Source: Bradyrhizobium sp.
GTDB lineage: Bacteria; Pseudomonadota; Alphaproteobacteria; Rhizobiales; Xanthobacteraceae
Direction: 5' to 3'
NCBI RefSeq assembly: GCF_027307225.1
Contig: NZ_DAHUXJ010000065.1
Span: 1-47,449, forward strand
Length of the DNA: 47,449 nucleotides
The notes under the pieces are model-generated. The model was not told the origin of the DNA and made no database searches. It worked only from the letters and a program-made list of their open reading frames with translations. The position numbers and the translations under genes are program-made. Below are positions 23,821 through 32,296 of the stretch, in pieces (within the stretch, counting starts at the first letter, position 1; each line of letters opens with the position of its first letter).

Positions 23821-24837
23821 TTAGGCGAGGTGCTGGACCTCGACGGTGACATGCGACAAGTCCTCGAAATGTGCGAGCCGCTGCCGATAGTGAGCCGGCT
23901 CGCGCTGCGCTGACGTCGCGATCGAAACAATGGCGCCGAGGTGTCCGGGTCCGAGCCGCCAGAGATGCAGGTCGGTGACCCGGTCGCCCTCGCTTTCGAT
24001 CGCGCGCTTGACCTTCTCGGCCATTCCGGCGTCGGGCAGGCGGTCAAGCAGGATGGCGCCGGTGTCGCGTACCAGCCCAATCGACCAGATCGCGATCACA
24101 AGCGCGCCGATCAGGCCGGCGAGGGGATCCATCCAGATCCAGCCAAACGCACGCGCGAGCAGCAGGCCGATAATGACCAGAACCGAGACGGCGGCATCGG
24201 CCGCGACATGAATGACGGCAGCGCGCATGTTGTTATCGCGGTGATGCCGCCCATCGGAATGATCATGGTCGTGATCGTCGTCGTGGGCGTGATCGTGGTG
24301 ATACGAATGGTCATGAGAATGCCCATGGCCATGCGAATGATCGTGGTGATGCGCGTGGCCGTGGCCGTGGTGATGGCCGTCGGCCAATAGCCAGGCGCTG
24401 GCGATATTGACCAGAAGCCCGAGCGCCGCGATCGGGATCGCCTCGTTGAACGCAATCGGAACCGGATTGAGGAAACGAAGCACGGCTTCATAGGCGATCA
24501 GGAGCGCGATCATCGCCAGCACGATGGCGCTGGAATAGCCGGTGAGGTCGCCGAACTTGCCGGTTCCGAACGTGAAATTCGGGTCGGTGGCGTATCTGCG
24601 CGCAAATGTGTAGGCGAGCGCGGCGAGCAGCAGCGCGCCGGCATGGGTCGACATGTGCAGACCGTCGGCGATCAAGGCCAGCGAACCGAACAGGGCGCCG
24701 CCGACGATCTCCGCCAGCATCATGGCCGTGCAGAGCACGATGACCGCCCAAGTCCGCCGCTCCGCGCGCGCGTGGTCGGGACCCAAAAACACATGGCTGT
24801 GCGGCGAGGCCTGAAAGGCAGTGCCTTGGTTCGTCAT
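23821..24837 (-). CDS. dmeF: Cation diffusion facilitator, DmeF-type Ni/Co (or Zn) efflux protein
   Basis: A 338-residue CDF transporter that exports divalent metal in exchange for protons at the inner membrane. Six membrane helices are expected. Metal-site motifs are ALIADGLHMSTHA in helix 2 and HVAADAAVS in helix 5. Between helices 4 and 5 lies a very His/Asp-rich cytosolic loop at about residues 150-205, built from GHGH, HDH and DHDH units. The C-terminal domain with DLHLWRLGPGH is intact. The gene follows a FrmR/RcnR-type metal regulator by seven bases, the arrangement of the dmeRF nickel/cobalt resistance operon of rhizobia. Metal choice is inferred from that parallel. Confidence 0.9.
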   Translation of the reverse strand: MTNQGTAFQASPHSHVFLGPDHARAERRTWAVIVLCTAMMLAEIVGGALFGSLALIADGLHMSTHAGALLLAALAYTFARRYATDPNFTFGTGKFGDLTGYSSAIVLAMIALLIAYEAVLRFLNPVPIAFNEAIPIAALGLLVNIASAWLLADGHHHGHGHAHHHDHSHGHGHSHDHSYHHDHAHDDDHDHDHSDGRHHRDNNMRAAVIHVAADAAVSVLVIIGLLLARAFGWIWMDPLAGLIGALVIAIWSIGLVRDTGAILLDRLPDAGMAEKVKRAIESEGDRVTDLHLWRLGPGHLGAIVSIATSAQREPAHYRQRLAHFEDLSHVTVEVQHLA

Positions 24838-24844
24838 GTTCGCC

Positions 24845-25123
24845 TCACTTCAGATAGGTATGAACCACATCGATGAGCTGGTCAGCGGCTTCCGCATTCA
24901 GCACGCCGGGATTCTTCTCCGGGTCAACCAGATGGGTGCGAATATGGTCTTCGACCACCTCGGCCATCAGCCCCGCAACGCTGCCGCGGACGCCCGCGAT
25001 CATGTGCATGATGCGCTCGCATCCAGCCTCTTCCGCCAAGGCCCGCTCGATCGCTTCGACCTGGCCGCGGATACGGCCGACGCGCGCAATCAGCTTCTTT
25101 TTCTCTTTGATGGTATGGGACAT
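24845..25123 (-). CDS. dmeR: DmeR-type metal-sensing repressor (RcnR/CsoR/FrmR family)
   Basis: A 92-residue all-helical regulator. Family signatures are LIARVGRIRGQVEAIERAL and the mid-helix metal-site region EEAGCERIMHMIAGVRG, with Cys near residue 34 and a His downstream, followed by VVEDHIRTHLV. RcnR-like members bind Ni or Co through an N-terminal His plus this Cys and His, and MSHT here has His at position 3, as expected for nickel/cobalt sensors. The dmeF gene starts seven bases downstream. Its own promoter region contains the palindrome it probably binds. Confidence 0.9.
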   Translation of the reverse strand: MSHTIKEKKKLIARVGRIRGQVEAIERALAEEAGCERIMHMIAGVRGSVAGLMAEVVEDHIRTHLVDPEKNPGVLNAEAADQLIDVVHTYLK

Positions 25124-25134
25124 CGCTAAAGCGA

Positions 25135-25164
25135 AATATAGGGTACCCCCCTATACTATGTCAA
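25135..25164 (-). promoter_or_regulatory. dmeRF promoter with overlapping DmeR operator
   Basis: On the minus strand a -35 TTGACA (25164-25159) and -10 TATATT (25140-25135) are separated by 18 bases. The inverted repeat TATAGGG/CCCTATA (25137-25143 and 25149-25155) lies within the spacer and reaches into the -10, with a G/C run at its centre. RcnR/DmeR-type repressors bind G-tract sites of this kind, so the apo-repressor would block RNA polymerase and metal would relieve it. The start codon is only about 12 bases from the -10, so the leader is very short. Confidence 0.75.
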
Positions 25165-25216
25165 CCGCGGCCCCGGATGCGCCGGTAACGCGTGCCGGGT
25201 CAGCGAGGAACCGCAG

Positions 25217-26032
25217 TCAGGCTTGCGGACGGTTGGACAGACGTTGCAGGTCGAAGCGGTCGACCTCGGCGAGCAACTCGCAGAAAGCGCGGGCGCCCTG
25301 ATCCAGCAAGCGCTCGCCCTTTTCTGTGGAGGCAAGCGTCGCATCGCCCACAGCGCCGCTCGGATGAAGATCCTGGGTCTGCCAGGCAAAGGGCGCGGGG
25401 CGCTGGGTGGAGAGCCAGCGAAACTCCTTCTTCATCGCAATGGTCGAGGGGCGGAAATTGGCGATTCTCTCGCGCCGCACCTGTTCGCGATATCGCGCCA
25501 GCATGATCGACGTTTCGACGGCGCCGCCATGGATGCCGTGCTCGATCTCCTCGGCGGGAAACAGCGTCTCGGCCGACGAGAGTCGGCCCCAGGCCGTCGT
25601 CACCACCAGCATTTTGGCGCGCGTGCGCAGCTCCTGCGCCACCAGGCTCATCGCGGCGCTGTTGCCGCCGTGACTAGTGACGATCACGAGCTTTTTGAGA
25701 CCGGCCTGCGCGATGCTTTCGCCGAGCGCGATCCAGTTCTGGATGGCGGCTTCCGGAGATAGCGTCAGCGTCCCGGGGAAGTCGGTATGCTCGGATGAGA
25801 TTCCGATGCGCTCGATCGGCAGAAAGGTGACCGGCATGGCGTTGGTTAGCAGTTCTCGCACCCGCGCGAGATAGGCCTCGGCGATCAACACATCCGTTTC
25901 GAGCGGCAAATGCGGTCCGTGCTGCTCGGTCGCCGCCAGCGGCAACACCGCGATCCATCGCGCGCGATCGACACCTGCTGGGTCAAGCCGGCCAAGGTCA
26001 TTCCAATCGCGGGGCGGGAGGGTTGCAGTCAT
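25217..26032 (-). CDS. Creatininase-family amidohydrolase
   Basis: A 271-residue enzyme of the creatinine amidohydrolase fold. Metal-site motifs are present: LPLAATEQHGPHLPLETD (Glu and His, about residues 30-47), SHGGNSAAM near residue 122, and the downstream Glu in GAVETSIMLARY. These enzymes hydrolyse cyclic amides; members also act in riboflavin/F420 and mycofactocin pathways, so the name does not fix the substrate. The gene is divergent from an NMT1-type ABC transporter operon across a 70-base promoter region, which suggests the enzyme acts on the compound that is imported. Confidence 0.87.
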   Translation of the reverse strand: MTATLPPRDWNDLGRLDPAGVDRARWIAVLPLAATEQHGPHLPLETDVLIAEAYLARVRELLTNAMPVTFLPIERIGISSEHTDFPGTLTLSPEAAIQNWIALGESIAQAGLKKLVIVTSHGGNSAAMSLVAQELRTRAKMLVVTTAWGRLSSAETLFPAEEIEHGIHGGAVETSIMLARYREQVRRERIANFRPSTIAMKKEFRWLSTQRPAPFAWQTQDLHPSGAVGDATLASTEKGERLLDQGARAFCELLAEVDRFDLQRLSNRPQA

Positions 26033-26102
26033 GGCACAAAGATAGTTTGTATGGGTTCTCTATCGTTCGCATCATGCGGCCAAAGGCCCGCGGAGTCTAA
26101 CC

Positions 26103-27125
26103 ATGAAGCCACCTCTTTTGCCGCTGATGTTAACGGCTTTCCTGGGGGCCATGGTGGGTGCCACATCGCCGGCACACGCCCAGACCAAGCTGGACAAGGT
26201 GTCTTTCGGCACCAACTGGGTGCCCGAGGGTGAGCACGGCGGATTCTATCAGGCCCTTGCCGACGGCACTTACCAAAAATATGGCCTCGACGTCACGATC
26301 GTGCCCGGCGGTCCGAACGAGAACAACCGCATGCTGCTGGTCGCGGGCAGGATCGACTTCTTCATGGCCGCCAACACGCTGATGTCGTTCGACGCAGTGG
26401 CCAACAACGTGCCGGTCGTCACGGTGGCGGCGATCTTCCAGAAGGATCCGCAGGTTTTCCTGACGCATCCGGAATCCAAGATCACCAAACTCGAGGAGCT
26501 CAAGCCGCTGACGCTGTTCGTCTCGAAGGAGGGCATCTCAAGCTATTACCAGTGGCTCAAGTCGGAATATGGATTTAGCGAAGACAAGGTAAAGCCCTAT
26601 ACCTTCAATGCCCAGCCGTTCATCGCCGACAAGCATAGCGCGATGCAGGGCTATGTCACGTCAGAACCCTATGGGGTCGAGAAAGCGGCCGGATTCAAGC
26701 CCGGCGTAATTTTGCTCGCCGATTATGGCTGGAACACCTATTCGACGCTGATCGAGACGCGTCGCGACGTGATCGACAAGAAGCCGGATCTGGTGCAGCG
26801 CTTTGTGAACGCTTCGATGATCGGCTGGTACAACTATCTCTACGGCAACAACACCGCGGCCAATGCGATGATCAGGAAACTCAATCCGGAAATGACCGAC
26901 GAAATGCTCGCGTTTTCCGTCGCAAAAATGAAGGAATACGGGATCGTCGATTCCGGAGATGCCTTGCACGACGGCATCGGCGCCATCAACGACGCGCGGA
27001 TGGCAAGCTTCTTCGACAAGATGGTGCGCGCCCATGTCGTTCGTCCCGATATCGATTATCGCAAGTCCTACACACTTCGTTTCATCAACAAGGGTGTCGG
27101 CCTCGATCTCAGGCCCAGGAATTAG
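26103..27125 (+). CDS. ABC transporter substrate-binding protein, NMT1/THI5-like
   Basis: A 340-residue periplasmic receptor with a signal peptide of about 27 residues ending PAHAQ. The fold signature GTNWVPEGEHGGFYQALADG and VPGGPNENNRMLLVAGRIDF belongs to the NMT1/SsuA group, which binds pyrimidines, sulfonates, nitrate or aromatic amides. FDAVANNVPVVTVAAIFQKD and EPYGVEKAAGFKPGVILL are further family features. The ATPase gene starts 11 bases downstream. With the ATPase, permease and a hydroxyacid dehydrogenase it forms one operon. The ligand cannot be read from the sequence. Confidence 0.9.
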   Translation: MKPPLLPLMLTAFLGAMVGATSPAHAQTKLDKVSFGTNWVPEGEHGGFYQALADGTYQKYGLDVTIVPGGPNENNRMLLVAGRIDFFMAANTLMSFDAVANNVPVVTVAAIFQKDPQVFLTHPESKITKLEELKPLTLFVSKEGISSYYQWLKSEYGFSEDKVKPYTFNAQPFIADKHSAMQGYVTSEPYGVEKAAGFKPGVILLADYGWNTYSTLIETRRDVIDKKPDLVQRFVNASMIGWYNYLYGNNTAANAMIRKLNPEMTDEMLAFSVAKMKEYGIVDSGDALHDGIGAINDARMASFFDKMVRAHVVRPDIDYRKSYTLRFINKGVGLDLRPRN

Positions 27126-27136
27126 GTTGCCGGGAA

Positions 27137-27949
27137 ATGGCGAACTCGCCGGCGTCGAGGGGATCGGGCATTGAACCCGCAGGGCTTGCGGTCGATCTGC
27201 GCGACGTCGTCAAGGCCTATGACAACGGCGTCGTCGCGCTCGGGCCGATCAATCTCGCCGTGCGCCGTGGCGAATTCGTCTCCCTGCTCGGGCCATCCGG
27301 CTGCGGCAAGTCGACCGCGCTCCGGCTGATTGCCGGTCTGAGCAATCCGACCTCGGGCACCGTCGAAGTGGCGCGGCCGGCTCGAACTGAGAACGGCCGG
27401 CATCCGATCGGCTTTGTGTTTCAGGAGCCGACGCTGATGCCGTGGGCTACCGTGCGCGAGAATGTCCGCCTGCCGTTGAAACTCGCGCATGTTTCGCTTT
27501 CGGAATCCAGCGAGCGTATCGACGCGGCGCTGGCGCAGGTCGGGCTTTCTGAATTTGCAGCGAGCCACCCCCGCGAACTGTCCGGCGGAATGAAGATGCG
27601 GGTCTCGCTGGCCCGCGCGCTCGTCACCGATCCCGACATCCTGTTGATGGACGAGCCGTTCGCAGCACTCGACGAGATCACGCGCTTCCGTCTCAACAAT
27701 GATCTCCTGGCGCTTTGGCGCAGCCTGTACAAGACCGTCATCTTCGTCACCCATTCCGTCTTCGAGTCGGTCTACCTGTCGCAGCGGGTGCTGGTGATGA
27801 CATCGCGGCCCGGGCGCATCGCCACTGAAATCGGCGTCGAAACCGCCGAGCCGCGCGGCGAGGAGTTTCGTACCTCCGCCGATTATGCCGGCTACTGCCG
27901 CAAGGTATCGGAAGCACTGGCGCCTGCCTATTCGGGGCAATCCGCATGA
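27137..27949 (+). CDS. ABC transporter ATPase (SsuB/TauB type)
   Basis: A 270-residue ATPase with Walker A GPSGCGKST (about residues 53-61), Q-loop VFQEPTLMPWATV, signature LSGGMKMR, Walker B ILLMDEPFAALDEIT and switch-region VTHSVFESVYL. It belongs to the nitrate/sulfonate/taurine group and should energise the permease whose ATG overlaps its stop (ATGA at 27946-27949). The signature carries Lys-Met in place of the more usual Arg-Gln, a common variation in this subgroup. The start at 27137 follows GGGA. Confidence 0.92.
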   Translation: MANSPASRGSGIEPAGLAVDLRDVVKAYDNGVVALGPINLAVRRGEFVSLLGPSGCGKSTALRLIAGLSNPTSGTVEVARPARTENGRHPIGFVFQEPTLMPWATVRENVRLPLKLAHVSLSESSERIDAALAQVGLSEFAASHPRELSGGMKMRVSLARALVTDPDILLMDEPFAALDEITRFRLNNDLLALWRSLYKTVIFVTHSVFESVYLSQRVLVMTSRPGRIATEIGVETAEPRGEEFRTSADYAGYCRKVSEALAPAYSGQSA

Positions 27950-28782
27950 TCGCGCCCAACGCCTCTCGATCGGTTGCCGCTCCACCGTCTCAGGGCAACG
28001 GCGCTGCACGTCTCGTTCGCCTCATGTTGCCCATCATCGTGCTCGCGGCGGGCATCGGCGTGTGGGAACTCGTGGTCCGCCTCGATGACATCCAGCCCTA
28101 CGTACTGCCTGCGCCGTCAGCCATCTTTGCAACACTGATCCGCGATTGGGGCGTGCTCTCGCAATCGCTGCTCACCACGCTTTTGACGACGTTCGAAGGT
28201 TTTGTCGCGGCGGCGATCGGTGGCGTTGCGCTGGCGCTATTGTTCAATCTGTCGAAGTGGCTGGAATATTCGCTATTCCCCTACGCGGTGGTGTTGCAGG
28301 TCACCCCCGTGATCGCGATCGCGCCGCTGCTGTTGATTTACCTGTCGCAATCCACCGCCGTGGTGGTCTGCGCCTTCATCGTCGCCTTTTTCCCAGTGCT
28401 ATCCAACACGACACTCGGTCTGAGTTCGGTGGATCGAAATCTCGCCGGCCTGTTTCAGCTTTATGGCGCATCGCCTTTGCAAACCCTGTTCTTTCTCAAG
28501 CTGCCTGCGGCGCTGCCGTTCGTGCTGGGCGGGCTTCGCATCGCGGGCGGCCTGTCGCTGATCGGCGCAGTCGTGGCTGAAATTGCGGCCGGCTCCGCCG
28601 GCGCGGGATCGGGGCTTGCGTATCGAATTGCCGAATCCGGTTACCGGCTCAACATTCCTCGAATGTTTGCGGCCTTGCTGTTGCTCTCAGTCGCCGGAAT
28701 TGTCATTTATGGGTTGCTGGCGCTAACCTCGCATCTGTTGCTGCGGCGCTGGCACGAGAGCGCGATTGGAAAGGAAAATTAG
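27946..28782 (+). CDS. ABC transporter permease (SsuC/TauC type)
   Basis: A 278-residue inner-membrane protein with about six helices. The cytoplasmic EAA-type loop reads AGLFQLYGASPLQTLFFLKL with PAALPFVLGGLRIAGGLSLI, the usual contact for the ATPase. It overlaps the ATPase gene by four bases. The hydroxyacid dehydrogenase ATG follows its TAG stop with no gap, so all four genes are almost certainly translated from one message. Confidence 0.92.
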   Translation: MIAPNASRSVAAPPSQGNGAARLVRLMLPIIVLAAGIGVWELVVRLDDIQPYVLPAPSAIFATLIRDWGVLSQSLLTTLLTTFEGFVAAAIGGVALALLFNLSKWLEYSLFPYAVVLQVTPVIAIAPLLLIYLSQSTAVVVCAFIVAFFPVLSNTTLGLSSVDRNLAGLFQLYGASPLQTLFFLKLPAALPFVLGGLRIAGGLSLIGAVVAEIAAGSAGAGSGLAYRIAESGYRLNIPRMFAALLLLSVAGIVIYGLLALTSHLLLRRWHESAIGKEN

Positions 28783-29772
28783 ATGGCGGGCGGAAATATC
28801 TCATCGGAGAAGATCGATCTTCTGATCTATGGACCGAACAAACCGATCATCGACAAGGGCTTTTCCGATCAATACATTCTCCATCCCGCCGAGACACGCG
28901 CCGATCTCGAGCGCATAAGTCCGGCGGTGGCTGGGAAAATCCGCGGCGCCGCGGTGACCTACGGCACCGCCCGATGCGACGGCGGCGTGATGGCGATGTT
29001 CCCGAAGCTCGAAATCGTGGCGTCCTTTGGCGTCGGCTACGATCACGTCGAAGCCAACTATGCGCGCGAGCATAACATTATCGTGACCAACACGCCCGAC
29101 GTCCTCTCCGAGGAAGTCGCCGACATCGCGATGGGCCTTTTGATCTCGACCTTGCGTGAATTCGTCAAGGCCGACCGCTACGTTCGTTCGGGCCTCTGGA
29201 CGACGCAGCAATACCCCTTGAGCGCCGGCTCGCTGCGCGACCGCAAGGTCGGATTCGTCGGCATGGGTCGGATCGGCCAGGCGATCGCGCGACGGCTGGA
29301 GGCATCGCTGGTGCCGGTGGTCTATCATTCGCGTAATGCCGTCTCAGGCCTCAAATACCAGCACTATCCCGACCTGATCGAGATGGCGAAAGCCGTCGAT
29401 ACGCTGATGGTGATCGTGCCCGGCGGTCCCTCGACGGCGAAGATGATCAACGCCGATGTGTTCAAGGCGCTCGGCCCGCGCGGCGTTATCGTCAACGTCG
29501 CGCGCGGCTCGGTCGTCGATGAAGAGGCGTTGATCGCGGCATTGAAGTCCGGCACCATTCTGGCCGCAGGCCTCGACGTGTTCGCCAACGAGCCTGCCGT
29601 GCCGGATGAACTGAAGGCGATGCAGAATGTGGTGCTGTTGCCGCATATCGGTTCGGCGTCGGTCGTCACCCGCAATGCGATGGATCAGCTGGTGGTCGAC
29701 AACCTGAAAGCCTGGTTTGGCGGCAAACCGCCGCTGACCCCGATTGCGGAAACGCCGGCGAAGGGCCGCTGA
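28783..29772 (+). CDS. D-isomer-specific 2-hydroxyacid dehydrogenase
   Basis: A 329-residue NAD(P)-dependent dehydrogenase that interconverts 2-keto and D-2-hydroxy acids. The Rossmann motif GMGRIGQAIARRLEAS lies at about residues 165-180. The catalytic Arg is in NVARGSVVDEEAL, Glu in DVFANEPAVPDEL and His in LLPHIGSAS. The fold resembles hydroxypyruvate/glyoxylate reductases. The ATG directly abuts the permease stop. As the enzyme encoded with an importer and opposite a creatininase-family hydrolase, it may process a breakdown product of the imported compound; this is inference. Confidence 0.92.
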   Translation: MAGGNISSEKIDLLIYGPNKPIIDKGFSDQYILHPAETRADLERISPAVAGKIRGAAVTYGTARCDGGVMAMFPKLEIVASFGVGYDHVEANYAREHNIIVTNTPDVLSEEVADIAMGLLISTLREFVKADRYVRSGLWTTQQYPLSAGSLRDRKVGFVGMGRIGQAIARRLEASLVPVVYHSRNAVSGLKYQHYPDLIEMAKAVDTLMVIVPGGPSTAKMINADVFKALGPRGVIVNVARGSVVDEEALIAALKSGTILAAGLDVFANEPAVPDELKAMQNVVLLPHIGSASVVTRNAMDQLVVDNLKAWFGGKPPLTPIAETPAKGR

Positions 29773-30458
29773 TGCGCCGCGCGGCGATCATGTTGCTGGC
29801 CGCGCCGCTCGTCTGCGGACATCCGGCCGCCGCGCAGGATGCCGCCGTCCTGAAAAAGGACATGATCGGCCAGTGGGAGCTTGCCACCACGGAGCGCAGC
29901 AAGACCTGCGTCGTGACGCTAAAGGGCGACACGACGCCACAAGGCCTGAAACTGGAGCTTGAGCCAAGTTGCGCCAAGGCGTTGCCATTCTCCAAGGACA
30001 TCGTCGCCTGGAACATCAGGGGACTCGATATCGTCCGCTTGCAGGATGCGGCCGGAGAGCCCGTGATCGACTTCACCGAGGTCGAGAGCGGCATTTTCGA
30101 AGGTGTGCGGCAGGGCGAGGGCGTCTACATCCTGCAAAATCTCGCCGCTGCGCGCTCGCTCGCCAAATCGATGGACCAGATGATCGGCGACTGGGCGATG
30201 GTGCGTGGCAACGGTCAGGCCATTTGCGGCCTGACGCTAACCAACACCGATACGGGCCATGACGATTTCAAGGTGTTCCTGAAGCCGAAATGCGATCCCA
30301 TCGTCGCCGCATTCGCGCCGACGCATTGGCGGCTCGATCACGGCCAGATCGAGCTGATGTCTGACAAAGGCGAGACCTGGCAGTTCGAAGCCGACGACAA
30401 CGCGCAATGGCGTCTGGTGCCCGACAGCGCCGATCCTCTGCTCATGGTGCGGCAGTAG
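29772..30458 (+). CDS. Secreted protein with two AprI/Inh-like protease-inhibitor domains
   Basis: A 228-residue protein with a signal peptide (about residues 1-21, ending PAAAQ). Two related beta-barrel halves follow: MIGQWELATTERSKTCVVTL with a paired Cys in LELEPSCAKA, and MIGDWAMVRGNGQAICGLTL with a paired Cys in FLKPKCDP. Each matches the Inh family pattern (PF02974), in which small periplasmic proteins block secreted metalloproteases. Here the domain is doubled. The ATG overlaps the dehydrogenase stop by one base (TGATG), so it is translationally coupled, although no metabolic link to the transporter is evident. No target protease gene is in the window. Confidence 0.75.
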   Translation: MRRAAIMLLAAPLVCGHPAAAQDAAVLKKDMIGQWELATTERSKTCVVTLKGDTTPQGLKLELEPSCAKALPFSKDIVAWNIRGLDIVRLQDAAGEPVIDFTEVESGIFEGVRQGEGVYILQNLAAARSLAKSMDQMIGDWAMVRGNGQAICGLTLTNTDTGHDDFKVFLKPKCDPIVAAFAPTHWRLDHGQIELMSDKGETWQFEADDNAQWRLVPDSADPLLMVRQ

Positions 30459-30491
30459 CCGCGAAGGTGCCAAATTTTTTTGAGGGACTCG

Positions 30492-30520
30492 TGTCGATCT
30501 GCAGCCGGCTGGTTCGTCGA
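30492..30520 (+). promoter_or_regulatory. Candidate ECF42-type promoter for the DGPF/sigma operon
   Basis: TGTCGA (30492-30497) and CGTCGA (30515-30520) are separated by 17 bases, about 60 bases before the DGPF gene ATG. From memory, ECF42 sigma factors recognise a TGTCGA-type -35 element and a CGA/CGTC-type -10, and usually control the adjacent DGPF gene. The match is therefore a strong candidate for autoregulation. Confidence 0.6.
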
Positions 30521-30580
30521 ACCATTAGCGAGACAGTTCGCAGGCAAGGCGCCCGCGGCTCGCCCTGAGGGAGTTTTGAC

Positions 30581-30934
30581 ATGCGCTTCATGTATCTCGT
30601 CACACATCCCGGTCCATCGGGAAATCCAACGCCCGAACTTATGGAAGCGATGCACAAGCTTGCCGACCGGGAGATCAAGGCAGGCCGCATGCTGGACAAC
30701 GGTGGTCTGATGCCGGTTCAGACGGGTGCCCAGGTACGTATCAAGAACGGCAAGCTGAGCGTAATCGATGGCCCGTTCGTCGAAGCCAAGGAGGTCGTCG
30801 GCGGCTATGCGATTTTCGAGCTCCGCGACAAGGAAGAGGCCGTGGCGATGGCGCGAGAGTTCATGCAACTCCACCTCGATCATATGCCCGGCTGGGAAGG
30901 AACGTGCGAACTTCGTGCGTTCGCGGGCCCTTGA
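30581..30934 (+). CDS. DGPF (YCII-related) domain protein
   Basis: A 117-residue cytoplasmic protein of the YCII-like ferredoxin fold. It contains the naming motif in SVIDGPFVEAKEVVGGYAIFEL at about residues 61-82 (DGPF near 64-67) and starts MRFMYLVTHPG. GAGGGAG precedes the ATG. Genes of this type sit beside, and are controlled by, ECF42 sigma factors; the sigma gene starts 32 bases downstream. The biochemical role of DGPF proteins is not established. Confidence 0.92.
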   Translation: MRFMYLVTHPGPSGNPTPELMEAMHKLADREIKAGRMLDNGGLMPVQTGAQVRIKNGKLSVIDGPFVEAKEVVGGYAIFELRDKEEAVAMAREFMQLHLDHMPGWEGTCELRAFAGP

Positions 30935-30965
30935 CCGCCGTGCCCAGGAACGGTCGCGGTCGGCC

Positions 30966-32246
30966 GTGACGACCACCGATATCCATCACGCCATTCTTGC
31001 CGTCTGGCGGATCGAGCAGCCCCGGCTCATCACGAGCCTGTCGAGGATGCTGCGCGATGTGCCGCTGGCGGAGGAGTTGACGCAGGACGCCCTGGTGGCG
31101 GCGCTGGAGTCCTGGCCAGCCACCGGCATTCCCGAGCAGCCGGGAGCGTGGCTGATGGCAACGGCCAAGCGCCGGGCGCTGGACCAGCTGCGCCGCGCCC
31201 GCATGCTCGCGCGCAAACATGAAATGGTCACGCTCGAGCTGGAAGCGGAGCAGCAGGCGATGCCCGATATGGATGCCGCGCTCGATGACCACATCGGCGA
31301 CGAGTTGCTTCGGCTCATCTTTACAGCGTGCCATCCGCTGCTGTCGCATGAAGGGCGTGTGGCGCTGGCGCTGCGGATGATCTGCGGACTGACCACCGAA
31401 GAGATAGCAAGGGCGTTTCTGGTTTCGGAAACTACCGTCGCCCAGCGCATCGTGCGCGCGAAGCGAACGCTTTCCGAATCGGGACTGGTTTACGAGACGC
31501 CCCGTCGGGAAGAGCTGTCGGAAAGGCTCGCTGCTGTGCTTGAAGTCGTCTACCTCATCTTCAACGAGGGCCATACTGCCGCACGCGGCGAGGATTGGCT
31601 GCGGCCGCAGCTGTGTCAGGAAGCGCTCCGTATCGGCCGGATATTGACCTCGATCGCACCCCGCGAGCCCGAAGCCCATGGCCTGCTCGCGTTGATGGAG
31701 CTGAACGCTTCGCGGACCGCAGCGCGTACAGATGCCGCGGGTGAACCTATCCTGATGGGTGACCAGAACCGCGCCTTGTGGGACCAGTTGCAGATCCGGC
31801 GAGGAATGCTGGCGCTGGGCCGCGCGCGTGAACTCGGCGGGGCTGGGGGTTTTTATGTGCTGCAGGCGGAGATCGTTGCCTGCCATGCGAAGGCCGGGAC
31901 GGCGGCCGAGACCGACTGGCGGAGGATCTCGGCGTTTTATTCAGAGCTGGCAAAACGCGCGAATTCGCCCGTCATCGAACTCAACCGCGCCGTCGCGGTC
32001 GGAATCGCCGAGGGACCGGCGGCCGGACTTGCGATCGCGAACCGGCTGGTGGGCGAGCCGGCCCTCAGGACCTACCATCTGCTTGAAAGCGTTCGCGGTG
32101 ACCTGCTTTGCAAGCTCGAACGTTTCGAGGAGGCGAGGGCGGCATTTGAGTCGGCCGCCGCGCTCGCGAGCAACAAACGAGAGCGCGATTTCTTGCAGCG
32201 GCGTGCCGCAGAGGCGGCGCGTGCGGCAAGTTCGCCTACCGATTAG
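30966..32246 (+). CDS. ECF42-type RNA polymerase sigma factor with TPR-like C-terminal extension
   Basis: A 426-residue ECF sigma factor. Region 2 (LSRMLRDVPLAEELTQDALV, then RRALDQLRRARML) and region 4 (GLTTEEIARAFLVSETTVAQ, then RIVRAKRTL) occupy the first ~180 residues. The remaining ~240 residues are a helical TPR-like extension that includes YLIFNEGHTAARGEDWLRP, PREPEAHGLLALMEL and the tail around FESAAALASNKRERDF. This long extension and the upstream DGPF gene are the hallmarks of group ECF42, which has no anti-sigma factor; the extension is needed for activity. The start is a GTG at 30966 (MTTTDIHHA); longer in-frame reading would overlap the DGPF gene in another frame. Confidence 0.92.
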   Translation: MTTTDIHHAILAVWRIEQPRLITSLSRMLRDVPLAEELTQDALVAALESWPATGIPEQPGAWLMATAKRRALDQLRRARMLARKHEMVTLELEAEQQAMPDMDAALDDHIGDELLRLIFTACHPLLSHEGRVALALRMICGLTTEEIARAFLVSETTVAQRIVRAKRTLSESGLVYETPRREELSERLAAVLEVVYLIFNEGHTAARGEDWLRPQLCQEALRIGRILTSIAPREPEAHGLLALMELNASRTAARTDAAGEPILMGDQNRALWDQLQIRRGMLALGRARELGGAGGFYVLQAEIVACHAKAGTAAETDWRRISAFYSELAKRANSPVIELNRAVAVGIAEGPAAGLAIANRLVGEPALRTYHLLESVRGDLLCKLERFEEARAAFESAAALASNKRERDFLQRRAAEAARAASSPTD

Positions 32247-32296
32247 ACTTGGCCGTCAGTAGTTCGGTTCACCGTTTCGCATCGGCGGCCGTTCGG

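Noticed and set aside
24240..24372. Low-complexity repeat in the dmeF region
   Set aside because: It is the coding sequence of the His/Asp-rich metal-binding loop of the transporter, normal for CDF proteins, not a separate repeat element.
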